Shown: positions 20,242-28,050 of the stretch, in pieces | Layout of the letters: every line of letters starts with the position of its first letter | Numbering within the stretch: the stretch's first letter is position 1 | Source of the DNA: an uncultured bacterium | Lineage (GTDB): Bacteria > Patescibacteriota > Minisyncoccia > UBA9983 | Direction: 5' to 3' | NCBI GenBank assembly: GCA_913009575.1 | Contig: CAJVWH010000007.1 | Span: 1 to 33,179 of the forward strand | DNA length: 33,179 nt | Made by a program: the position numbers and the translations under genes | Notes under the pieces: generated by a model | What the model was told of the DNA's origin: nothing | What the model saw: only the letters and a program-made list of their open reading frames with translations | Database searches by the model: none

Positions 20242-23034
20242 ATGGATGAATACAATAAAATCAAAAAAGCGTTTTTAATTTCTTTGCTCACCGCGAGTTT
20301 GGTTTCTTTCGGTTTTTCGGCGCCGCTCGTTTTCGCCGCGGCCGAGGCAACTTCAACGCCGGATACTGAAATTGGCGGGGGAACGGCATCAACTACCCCC
20401 GAAAGTGAAATTAGCGGCGGAACGTCGTCAACCACGCCCGCTGAACCGGCGGTCGTAGAAACCGGGGATGCCGTTTCGCAAACGCAGGCGGACAATGAAA
20501 TCAACACGAATATTACGGACACTGCCGCTGCCGCCACAACCACAATTGAAAATGAAAACAGCGCTGATATTAAAAATAACGCTACGACAACGGCGGACAC
20601 GGGAAATAACGAGGCGAATAACAATGGAAGCGGCGGCGCGGCTATAAACACCGGCAACGCTTATGCCACCGCCAATATCGTAAATGTCGCCAATACCAAC
20701 ATTCTTAATTCCGAGGGAATGCTCTTATTTTTAAATAATTTTTTCGGCTCTTTGGGAACCGTGGACCTGAGAAGATTGAATCTTGGTTTCTTCGGCTTGT
20801 CCGGCGGAACGAGTCCGGAAAGCCAAAATTCGGAAGACCAAACAACGAATGACGGAAGTGAAGGATGTTCACTTTCCGAATGCGGCGGCAGTGAAACCGT
20901 AAATAATACCAATACCGCGAGCATCACCAATAATGTTGTCGTCCGCTCTTCAACCGGCGGAAACACCGCCAATGGAAACGCGGGCGGCGCGGACATAAAT
21001 ACCGGCAACGCCTATGCCGCCGCCAACGTCGTCAATGTGGCCAATACCAACATTTCCGATTCAAAATATTTGGTTCTTGTATTGAACAATTTCGGCGATT
21101 GGAATAATGACATGGTCTTTCCCGGCAAGAATTTTTTCAGCCAGCTGTTTTCAAACAACAAGAACGGCACCAATGGGGGAGGTGGCATTAAAGTAAATAA
21201 TGATAACGAAGCGGATATTAAAAATAATGTTTCCGTCTCCGGCGACACGGGAAATAATGAGGCCAATGGAAACGCGGGCAATTCGGAAATTAATACCGGC
21301 AACGCCTATGCCGCCGCCAATGTTGAAAACAATGTGAATACCAATGTTTTCGGCGGGATACCATTTATAGTTTCTTTCCGCATTCACGGCAACTGGTCTG
21401 GGAATGTTTTCAGCGCGCCAAAGGGAATCTCTTGGAGGCAGACACCGTCCGGCATCCAGCTTTTCGGCGGAGAAGAGATAAGTGAGATGTTGGATGATCC
21501 TTCATCAACTCCGAGAATTCATTCAACCGGCGATTCTTCACCTGAAATCGGAGGACCGGCAACAGAAATCAACAATACCAATAAAGCAAAAATAACCAAT
21601 AATATTAAAGTCTTGGCCCTGACGGGAGATAACAGAATCAACGGCGGAGGGAAAGCGTCCATAAATACCGGCAACGCCTACGCAGCCGCCAATGTTCTCA
21701 ATATAAGCAACACGAATATTATAGGCAGAAACTGGATATGGGCGATTATAAATATTTTCGGCGATTGGAAAGGAAATATCGCTTTTGGCAGGCCTGACTT
21801 GTGGATAGGAGGACGCGCCGAGGTTGACAGGGACCCAGTCGGACCCGGTTCAAAAATCACTTATCACTTTACCATAACAAACAACGGAGATGCCGATGCC
21901 ACGGGCGTGAGCATCATTGACAAATTTGACCCCAAATTATTGTCCTTTGACGGGTTTAATTTTGGCGGAGGCAAGGCGTTTTGGAACATAGGGACTGTGG
22001 CGGCAGGCGATACTAAAGATATATCTTACAGCGCCACTGTGGATTCCAATCTCGCTTACGGCGAGACCGACATTGACAGCACCATTAAAGTTGAAAGCGC
22101 TGAAACGGACAATAATGAAGAAGACAACACTGATTTTATAACCGTAACGGCTTTCAGGCAACAAAGGCGGCAGATGACGGGAACCCGCGTTATTCTCACG
22201 CCCGACCCCGTTTTGCGCATTACAAAAACAAATGACGCCACGGACCGGCTTACCGCCAGCAGTACCGTTGATTACAAAATTATAATTAAAAACAGCGGGG
22301 GGCCTGCGTACCATTCAGTCTTGTTTGACACGCTAAGGAACGAGCAGGGAAGAATTATAAACAGGCAAAGCTGGAATTTGGATGAAATTCACAACAATGA
22401 AGAAATCACCGTCAATTACTCATTGTTTTTTAACGCGAGCACCACGCCGGGAACATATACGAATTATGCGCGAGTGAAGGCCGTCGGCCGCCATCCGTCA
22501 CTTGACCCTTTTTACGGATGGTTCGCGAATTCTCCCGTCGCCTCTTCCACGATTGAAATAATGGAAGATAAAACTCCAAACATCCAAAATCAATCGGCTC
22601 AGGAACCGGAAGGGAATGAAGTTGTTTTGACAAGAATGGGGCAAAGCATTGATATGTTCAGCGGAAGAATCAGGATAATAAGGAAAGAAATAGAAAAGGG
22701 AGTCGCGCTTGGAAATTTAGTGCCCAAATTGGTAAAAGTTCCGCCTGTGGCGCCGGTTCAAATAAAAACCGCTGGGAATGGGAGAAGAGGGAAAAATATC
22801 AGTTTGCCGCCAAACCGAATTTTCTTTGAAGAGATGGCGCCGAAGCCGATTAAGCCAAAAATTAAAAACTTTAAATCTTTCTCCGCGCTTTCAGCCGGTG
22901 TGGGTGAAATTTGGCCGGACACTTTAATGGGTTTTCGTGATTTTGTGCTTGATTTCATTAATCCCCCCATTCTTAGAATTAACGTATGGGGAAAAATAAA
23001 ACCTTTATTGTTTTCGCCGCTCTCTCGGCTATAA
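20242..23034 (+). CDS. Large secreted protein with four Asn-rich modules and two DUF11-like domains
   Basis: A 930-aa exported protein; signal peptide to about residue 34. A Thr/Ser linker follows, then four copies of a ~52-residue module: ITNNVVV..TGGNTANG..INTGNAYAAANVVNVANTNI (nt ~20557, 20903, 21193, 21568), each trailed by a hydrophobic strand and N-x-F-G-D-W-x-G-N. This is the long form of the module in the two genes before it and probably folds as a beta-solenoid. Two DUF11/CARDB-like beta-sandwich domains follow (KITYHFTITNNGDADATGVSI, ~530-640; VDYKIIIKNSGGPAYHSV, ~660-755), as in bacterial surface proteins. The C-terminal ~170 residues are basic and unassigned. No sortase motif or terminal membrane anchor was seen. 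Confidence 0.85.
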   Translation: MDEYNKIKKAFLISLLTASLVSFGFSAPLVFAAAEATSTPDTEIGGGTASTTPESEISGGTSSTTPAEPAVVETGDAVSQTQADNEINTNITDTAAAATTTIENENSADIKNNATTTADTGNNEANNNGSGGAAINTGNAYATANIVNVANTNILNSEGMLLFLNNFFGSLGTVDLRRLNLGFFGLSGGTSPESQNSEDQTTNDGSEGCSLSECGGSETVNNTNTASITNNVVVRSSTGGNTANGNAGGADINTGNAYAAANVVNVANTNISDSKYLVLVLNNFGDWNNDMVFPGKNFFSQLFSNNKNGTNGGGGIKVNNDNEADIKNNVSVSGDTGNNEANGNAGNSEINTGNAYAAANVENNVNTNVFGGIPFIVSFRIHGNWSGNVFSAPKGISWRQTPSGIQLFGGEEISEMLDDPSSTPRIHSTGDSSPEIGGPATEINNTNKAKITNNIKVLALTGDNRINGGGKASINTGNAYAAANVLNISNTNIIGRNWIWAIINIFGDWKGNIAFGRPDLWIGGRAEVDRDPVGPGSKITYHFTITNNGDADATGVSIIDKFDPKLLSFDGFNFGGGKAFWNIGTVAAGDTKDISYSATVDSNLAYGETDIDSTIKVESAETDNNEEDNTDFITVTAFRQQRRQMTGTRVILTPDPVLRITKTNDATDRLTASSTVDYKIIIKNSGGPAYHSVLFDTLRNEQGRIINRQSWNLDEIHNNEEITVNYSLFFNASTTPGTYTNYARVKAVGRHPSLDPFYGWFANSPVASSTIEIMEDKTPNIQNQSAQEPEGNEVVLTRMGQSIDMFSGRIRIIRKEIEKGVALGNLVPKLVKVPPVAPVQIKTAGNGRRGKNISLPPNRIFFEEMAPKPIKPKIKNFKSFSALSAGVGEIWPDTLMGFRDFVLDFINPPILRINVWGKIKPLLFSPLSRL

Positions 23035-23162
23035 CACCGGCAAATACGGATTGTCGGCAAAAATGGAAAAGACAGTGGCAGTAATGAATCCCGCGCCAAG
23101 CGAAATTTTCGCGGCTGTTGATAAGTCGCTTGACGAAGCGGGCGATATTTCAGAAAATAAAG

Positions 23163-25019
23163 ATGTATATGAAAAATAATAAAGCGTTTTTAATTTTTGC
23201 GGTTGCCGTGGGAATGATTTTCTTTAATTTAGCTGGTTTAAGCGAGGCGCGCACCGGTTTGCGCGAACGGTCTGCGAGGCCGGAGAGGCCGGAATTCAAG
23301 ACAGATGAAATTATAGTGAAATTGAAAGGAGACGAATCTTTCCGGAGAATTCGCGTCGCGCGGGAGGAAAATGTTGAACGGACGCTTGAACGGTATAAAG
23401 GGCGCGCCGATGTTGAGTACGCGGAGCCGAATTATATGGCTTACGCGCTGTCCGTTCCCAATGACCCTTATTATTCTTACCAATGGAATTTTGACAATCC
23501 GGTTTACGGCGGAATCCACACGGCGCAAGCGTGGGATATTTCAACGGGAGCGGGTGTAACCGTGGCAGTGGTTGACACCGGAACGGCTTATGAAAATTAT
23601 TCTCCAAGCTGGCGCGAAAGATATTATCTCGCGCCTGATTTGGCGGATACTTCTTTCGCGGCCGGATATGATTTCGTAAACAATGATACGCACCCAAATG
23701 ATGACGAAGGGCACGGCACCCATGTTGCGGGAACGATTGCCCAAAGCACGAACAATGGAATCGGAGTGGCGGGCGTCGCTTACGGAGCGACCATTATGCC
23801 GATTAAAGTTTTGGACAGCAGGGGAAGCGGGACTTACGCCGATGTCGCGGACGGCATTCGCTGGGCGGCGGACCACGGAGCAAAGGTTATCAATCTCTCG
23901 CTCGGCGGCTCTTCTCCGGCAACTTATCTTGAAGAGGCGGCCGCTTACGCTTATAACAAGGGGGTTACCATTGTGGCGGCGGCCGGCAATGACGGCGCCG
24001 CTTCTCTCAGTTATCCCGCCGCTTACGATAAATATGTAATCGCAGTCGGCGCCACACGCTATGATGAAAGTTTGGCGCCCTATTCCAATTATGGCCCCGG
24101 CCTTGATTTGGTGGCTCCGGGAGGAGATTTGAATGTTGACCAAAACAACGATGGATACGGAGACGGCATCTTGCAGCAGACCTTCAATAGGAGAACCAAC
24201 AGGTGGGGATATTATTTTTATCAGGGAACTTCAATGGCGTCTCCTCATGTCGCCGGCGTCGCGGCCTTGCTTATTTCAAACGGCAGCGCCACGGCTCCCG
24301 ATGATGTGAGAATGGCGCTTCAATCAACCGCCGAAGACCTTGGCCCCGCGGGCAAAGACGACACCTACGGATATGGATTAGTGGACGCGGCGGCGGCTTT
24401 GAATTGGAACTCAGGCGCGGTTTTACCGCCGCCATTGCCACCGCCACCGCCATCCTATCAGTGCAATGACGGAATTGACAACGACGGCGACGGAATGATT
24501 GATTATCCCGATGACCCGGGATGTGATTCATCAACCGATGACGATGAGTACAACGCTCCACCTCCGCCACCAAGCGGTGAGATAGAAGTTTTTTCCGACA
24601 GTTTTGAAAGCGGCCTGTCCAATTGGACTCAGGATAGGCAAAATGATTGGTTTGTTTCAACTCAGCGCGCGGTGGACGGCAGCCATTCGGCGGAAATTGA
24701 CGGCTGGACAAGAAACGGACAATTAATTTCAATTCCGCTTGATTTGCAGGGTAAAACAAGCGCGGACATAAGTTTTTCCTGGTATATTGAAAGAACTGTT
24801 GACAGGAGGGAATACATCGCCTTTGACATTTCCACGGACGGGGGAAGCAGCTGGATGGAGAAGGCGCGCCTGCGGGGAAATGTTGACAAGGAAGATGTTT
24901 GGCATAATGAAAAAATCCAATTAAACAATATCAATAATCTCCGCCTCCGGTTCAGGGGAAAAATGTCCCGCTCCAACGAAGACGCCGATGTTGATATGGT
25001 CAAAGTAATCGCCCGATAG
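23163..25019 (+). CDS. Secreted subtilisin-like serine protease (S8) with Asp-rich loop and C-terminal beta domain
   Basis: A 618-aa exported protease. Start at ATG 23163, or 23169, just before KNNKAFLIF; no clear Shine-Dalgarno. The signal peptide ends near SEA, then an inhibitor-like propeptide (DEIIVKLKG...VEYAEPNY). The catalytic triad is complete: D138 (AVVDTGTA), H184 (EGHGTHVAG), S357 (GTSMASPHVAG). After a Pro-rich hinge comes QCNDGIDNDGDGMIDYPDDP, a calcium-type loop shared with the GWAW protein, a second Pro-rich linker, and a C-terminal jelly-roll domain (FSDSFESGLSNW..., ~475-618). It follows the repeat-protein genes and could process or release them, but that is inference. A degradative role on external protein is equally possible. 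Confidence 0.95.
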   Translation: MYMKNNKAFLIFAVAVGMIFFNLAGLSEARTGLRERSARPERPEFKTDEIIVKLKGDESFRRIRVAREENVERTLERYKGRADVEYAEPNYMAYALSVPNDPYYSYQWNFDNPVYGGIHTAQAWDISTGAGVTVAVVDTGTAYENYSPSWRERYYLAPDLADTSFAAGYDFVNNDTHPNDDEGHGTHVAGTIAQSTNNGIGVAGVAYGATIMPIKVLDSRGSGTYADVADGIRWAADHGAKVINLSLGGSSPATYLEEAAAYAYNKGVTIVAAAGNDGAASLSYPAAYDKYVIAVGATRYDESLAPYSNYGPGLDLVAPGGDLNVDQNNDGYGDGILQQTFNRRTNRWGYYFYQGTSMASPHVAGVAALLISNGSATAPDDVRMALQSTAEDLGPAGKDDTYGYGLVDAAAALNWNSGAVLPPPLPPPPPSYQCNDGIDNDGDGMIDYPDDPGCDSSTDDDEYNAPPPPPSGEIEVFSDSFESGLSNWTQDRQNDWFVSTQRAVDGSHSAEIDGWTRNGQLISIPLDLQGKTSADISFSWYIERTVDRREYIAFDISTDGGSSWMEKARLRGNVDKEDVWHNEKIQLNNINNLRLRFRGKMSRSNEDADVDMVKVIAR

Positions 25020-25059
25020 CCAACCTTAATTTTAGCGTGTGGACATTACCCTATAGGTA

Positions 25060-25088
25060 TTGACAGAAATATTCTTATATGGTAGGAA
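25060..25088 (+). promoter_or_regulatory. Promoter of the exported three-gene operon
   Basis: TTGACA (25060-25065), 17-bp spacer, TAGGAA (25083-25088) preceded by TGG. The ~45-nt leader carries GGAGC-CTT-GCTCC and a TAAAAAT-CT-ATTTTTA hairpin ending at the Shine-Dalgarno. Confidence 0.6.
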
Positions 25089-25136
25089 TGTACGCGGAGC
25101 CTTGCTCCTTAAAAATCTATTTTTAGGAGGTGTTGT

Positions 25137-25493
25137 ATGATTAAAAGTCTTTTTGCGACGCTTGCGGTTGTTGCCCTGATTTTTGTTTTTGCGGGACCGG
25201 CGGCAGCTTGCGGCGAAGACAGCGGTTGTGGATGGAGTTTCAGCGCCGGAACGGATTACGGGCAGAATCAGTGGGCAAATTTCAAGATTCAGCAAGACCC
25301 GGGTTTCTCCTCGTATTCCGGCGGAGTCCAGCATCAAAGGATATGGGCTTCCGGACAGGATGGCAGTTTTGATGGAAAAATAACCCAAGCCCAGGGATTG
25401 AACCAAAAGTTCAAAATTCCGGGCGGAAAAGCGTACCAATTCTCAGAGAGTACGCTGACTACAAAATTGAGTTTCGGTGATTTAGACAACTAA
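25137..25493 (+). CDS. Small secreted protein of unknown function
   Basis: A 118-aa exported protein. The start is fixed by AGGAGG at 25125-25130, 6 nt upstream of the ATG. The signal peptide ends near PAAA, followed by Cys25 and Cys31 (CGEDSGCGW); the region is not a canonical lipobox. The mature part is polar and aromatic-rich with predicted strands (GWSFSAGTDYG, KLSFGDLD). No family is recognised. It is first in a cluster with two larger exported genes, with a perfect hairpin after it that may set its expression above theirs. Confidence 0.75.
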   Translation: MIKSLFATLAVVALIFVFAGPAAACGEDSGCGWSFSAGTDYGQNQWANFKIQQDPGFSSYSGGVQHQRIWASGQDGSFDGKITQAQGLNQKFKIPGGKAYQFSESTLTTKLSFGDLDN

Positions 25494-25503
25494 ATTGCCG
25501 AAA

Positions 25504-25530
25504 TCCGGGAGCGAATAAATCGCTCCCGGA
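25504..25530. terminator. Intercistronic hairpin (partial terminator or mRNA stabiliser)
   Basis: TCCGGGAGCGA, ATAAA loop, TCGCTCCCGGA: a perfect 11-bp stem. No U-tract follows, so it likely stabilises the upstream mRNA or reduces read-through. Confidence 0.6.
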
Positions 25531-25567
25531 TAATTCAAAAGATTAAAAAAAGGAAGGAGGTTCGGAA

Positions 25568-26821
25568 ATGAAAAAAAGACTTTGCCTTACCTTTATTGCA
25601 TTGATGATTTTTTTATTGACGCTGATAGGAGCATCCTACGCGGATGATTCCAGCATCAACAACGAAACAAACGCAAACCTTTCCCAGGGTATTGTCTATA
25701 ATCAAAAAGATAATACCACAATAGGAACACTCGGAAACTATCCTTTCGGAGAATTTACGAGCGGTCCGAATGTTCCGCCGACCCAATTCAAAAAAACAAC
25801 CGCCAATGCTGTAATTTTCAGTAATCTCCCAAGTAAAATCACGAGGAGTATCATTAAAAATTACAGAGGAGGACTTGTATCGGAAAAAGGAAAAGATTTT
25901 CCGGAAGAAATGATGGAAAAAATTCAGAGCAAGCCTGTCATTTTCCGAAAATTTTCAAAGACATCAAAGATTATTCCGTTTCCCCTGATTCCGAAAGGAC
26001 TGGAGGAGGGTAAAGATTACACCAAAGTGGCTGTCTGGCAGTTTTCGGCGGAGGATAAAATTCCAAGTAAATGGGATTTTGCCATGCTTTTATGCCAAAG
26101 GGGGATGGATCTCGGAGCTGATTTGATTATTCCAATCGGTGAGAATGCCGATTATGTTTTCCAAAACAGTTCCGGCGCAGTTAGTATTTTTGGCGCCATT
26201 GCCCAAATATTCGCTTCAACACCATGGGGATTTAATGTTTCTCCGGGTGGCGGCATTTCTTCCGGCAAGGGTAAAATACAAACGCTCCCGTCTATGACGG
26301 TGGCATTTGTAAGAATCCTGGATAAGGAGAGATTTTGGACGGCGGCTAACATGGAATTCGCTCCGAAAAAGGCCGTTAAAGAAATCGCGAAAATCAAAAA
26401 GACTGAGATTTCAAGCAAACCAAAACTGAACAAGGAATTAGAAAAGGCCAAAAAGAAGATTAAAGAGCAGAATGAAAAGCTGTTGGCCTGCCCGTTCGCC
26501 TCTCCGGCAAATGCGGCGTTAAGAAACGAACAGGGAAGAAATTATTTGGTCTTGTTTGTTGTCAGTAAAGATAGGAATGAACAAAACGAAGCCCTTGACC
26601 TGGCGACGCTGAATTTTTCGCAGGCATTGAGAGATAATCCGCCGGCGAAAATCAAAAAAGATATTTATGTATCTTTGGCTACAGTTTCTTTTGAGAAATC
26701 AAAGAGAGTGCCGAAGAAAAAAAGGGAGTATCTCAAGAAGACTTTGCGTTTAAGCAAGATGGCTGGCATCAAGACTGTGCCTACACCCGAAGTATGGGTA
26801 AAAAGTTGGGAAGAAAAATAA
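25568..26821 (+). CDS. Exported protein of unknown function
   Basis: A 417-aa protein with a very strong AAGGAAGGAGG Shine-Dalgarno. The signal peptide ends at SYA (residue 25). The N-terminal half has an Asn-rich start and a domain with strands around DYTKVAVWQFSAED, MDLGADLIIPIG and TVAFVRILDKERF. A Lys/Glu coiled coil (~270-312, ELEKAKKKIKEQNEKLLA) links to a helical C-terminal domain (EALDLATLNFSQALRDNP..., reminiscent of TPR-like helices, with basic KKKREYLKKTLRLSK). No catalytic motif and no family recognised. It lies 14 nt before the LysM gene in the same operon; the products probably work together at the envelope. Confidence 0.75.
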   Translation: MKKRLCLTFIALMIFLLTLIGASYADDSSINNETNANLSQGIVYNQKDNTTIGTLGNYPFGEFTSGPNVPPTQFKKTTANAVIFSNLPSKITRSIIKNYRGGLVSEKGKDFPEEMMEKIQSKPVIFRKFSKTSKIIPFPLIPKGLEEGKDYTKVAVWQFSAEDKIPSKWDFAMLLCQRGMDLGADLIIPIGENADYVFQNSSGAVSIFGAIAQIFASTPWGFNVSPGGGISSGKGKIQTLPSMTVAFVRILDKERFWTAANMEFAPKKAVKEIAKIKKTEISSKPKLNKELEKAKKKIKEQNEKLLACPFASPANAALRNEQGRNYLVLFVVSKDRNEQNEALDLATLNFSQALRDNPPAKIKKDIYVSLATVSFEKSKRVPKKKREYLKKTLRLSKMAGIKTVPTPEVWVKSWEEK

Positions 26822-26835
26822 AGGAGGACTGAAGT

Positions 26836-27855
26836 ATGAAAAGAAACGTCGTGTCCAGTGTGGTGCTTTTTGTTTTTGTTTTATTTTTCGCTTTAGCCCC
26901 CGTTTTTGTGAGAAGTGCTGAAGCGGCGGGTACGTCCATCAGCGACATTCAGCGGGAATTGGGAATTGTCCCCGCGGGTGTGGCAATTGCCGTTGAAAAG
27001 GGCGATACTTATTCAAACATTGCCAGAAAGTTTTGCAATAAGGGATTAAAATCTCTTGCCGTGCTCGTAAGGGCAAACAGGATGGACATTGCCGAGGCAA
27101 ACTTGATTTTTCCCGGAGATTCAATATTTATCCCATCGGCGCTTTTGAGGAAGGAATTCCGCGCTCCTTTGCGGAATTTATCGGGTATGAAAAAAGAAAT
27201 CTCTGAAATAATGGCAGCCAATATCGGTTTGAAAAAGAACCTTGAGGCGGTCCAAAAAGACTTTTACGCGGCCAATGACACTCTTGCCGCCGTTGCCGGT
27301 GAAAAAGCCAAACTGGAAACCGGTTTGGCGGCGGAAAAAAACAAGAGTGAGAACTTGAGAAATCTTGCGGACAGAAATGCCATGCACGCGCGTTATGCGA
27401 CATTTGCCGCGCTTGCCCTCTTTTTCGTCCTTGCTATCGCCATATTTGCGATAGTACTTCTCAGAAAGGAAGTCACGGAGAAAGTACAATCAGAGATAAA
27501 ATTGATAACGGAACTTTTTTCAAACAAAACAAACCAAACCAAACTTGAAACGGCTCTTAAGGAGCCGCGAATGAGAATTGAGTTTGCAACGGGAGAAAAA
27601 TTCACTTTCCCCGAAAGGAGAGACAATGAAGGAAATTTTCTGATAGGGCCCTTCTATATGGAAGGCCCCGACGGGAAAAAAGAATATGCGATTCGCAGCC
27701 GGGATCGCGCCAGAGACACTATAAAGAGTTTTATCAAAAGGACATTGGGAGGGGTGGAAGTCCCCGAAGTTTCTGCGGCAATAAAGAAATATGAACTTGT
27801 CCGAATCAGAGATAAAAACACGTGGATTTCAAAACCATCAACACACTCCAATTAA
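26836..27855 (+). CDS. LysM-domain membrane protein
   Basis: A 339-aa protein with AAAGGAGG Shine-Dalgarno. An N-terminal signal or anchor (1-30) is followed by a LysM domain at ~50-100 (VEKGDTYSNIARKFCNKGLK... ending NLIFPGDSIFIP), which binds peptidoglycan N-acetylglucosamine. Residues ~117-183 are a coiled coil, ~185-208 a membrane helix (YATFAALALFFVLAIAIFAIVLL), and ~230-339 a basic domain with predicted strands (MRIEFATGEKFTFPERR). If residues 1-30 are cleaved, LysM is outside and the C-terminus is cytoplasmic, so the protein could couple wall state to the cell interior. The cytoplasmic domain is not recognised. Confidence 0.85.
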   Translation: MKRNVVSSVVLFVFVLFFALAPVFVRSAEAAGTSISDIQRELGIVPAGVAIAVEKGDTYSNIARKFCNKGLKSLAVLVRANRMDIAEANLIFPGDSIFIPSALLRKEFRAPLRNLSGMKKEISEIMAANIGLKKNLEAVQKDFYAANDTLAAVAGEKAKLETGLAAEKNKSENLRNLADRNAMHARYATFAALALFFVLAIAIFAIVLLRKEVTEKVQSEIKLITELFSNKTNQTKLETALKEPRMRIEFATGEKFTFPERRDNEGNFLIGPFYMEGPDGKKEYAIRSRDRARDTIKSFIKRTLGGVEVPEVSAAIKKYELVRIRDKNTWISKPSTHSN

Positions 27856-27876
27856 CTTAAGTTTTATGCTGAACGC

Positions 27877-27899
27877 AACCAAAGAAATTTGCTTTGGTT
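27877..27899. terminator. Hairpin downstream of the LysM gene
   Basis: AACCAAAG, 7-nt loop, CTTTGGTT. No clear T-tract. The gap 27856-28012 also holds GCCAC/GTGGC and GCCGTACGGC hairpins and no reading frame of note. Confidence 0.4.
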
Positions 27900-27960
27900 C
27901 CCTTGTGCCACAGGCGTGGCTCGGGCCGTACGGCGCGAATGGCAAAAATTTTTAATCAAG

Positions 27961-27992
27961 GGTGTCCTATAAAAGGACGCCTTTTTCTTTTT
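27961..27992 (+). terminator. Intrinsic terminator before proS
   Basis: GGTGTCCT, ATAAA loop, AGGACGCC (one G-T pair), then TTTTTCTTTTT. Confidence 0.85.
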
Positions 27993-28012
27993 CGGCGGAA
28001 CGCGGGCCGGTT

Positions 28013-28041
28013 TTGACTAACGCAGGTTTTTGGGGTAGCAT
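28013..28041 (+). promoter_or_regulatory. Promoter of the proS-mre operon (near-leaderless)
   Basis: TTGACT (28013-28018), 17-bp spacer, TAGCAT (28036-28041). The ATG at 28051 is 9 nt beyond the -10 box, and no Shine-Dalgarno lies between. Confidence 0.6.
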
Positions 28042-28050
28042 AGAGATATT

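Noticed and set aside
23063-23179. 38-codon frame between the DUF11 protein and subtilase
   Set aside because: No ribosome binding site, overlaps the protease start, no recognised homology; kept only as a weak remnant note.
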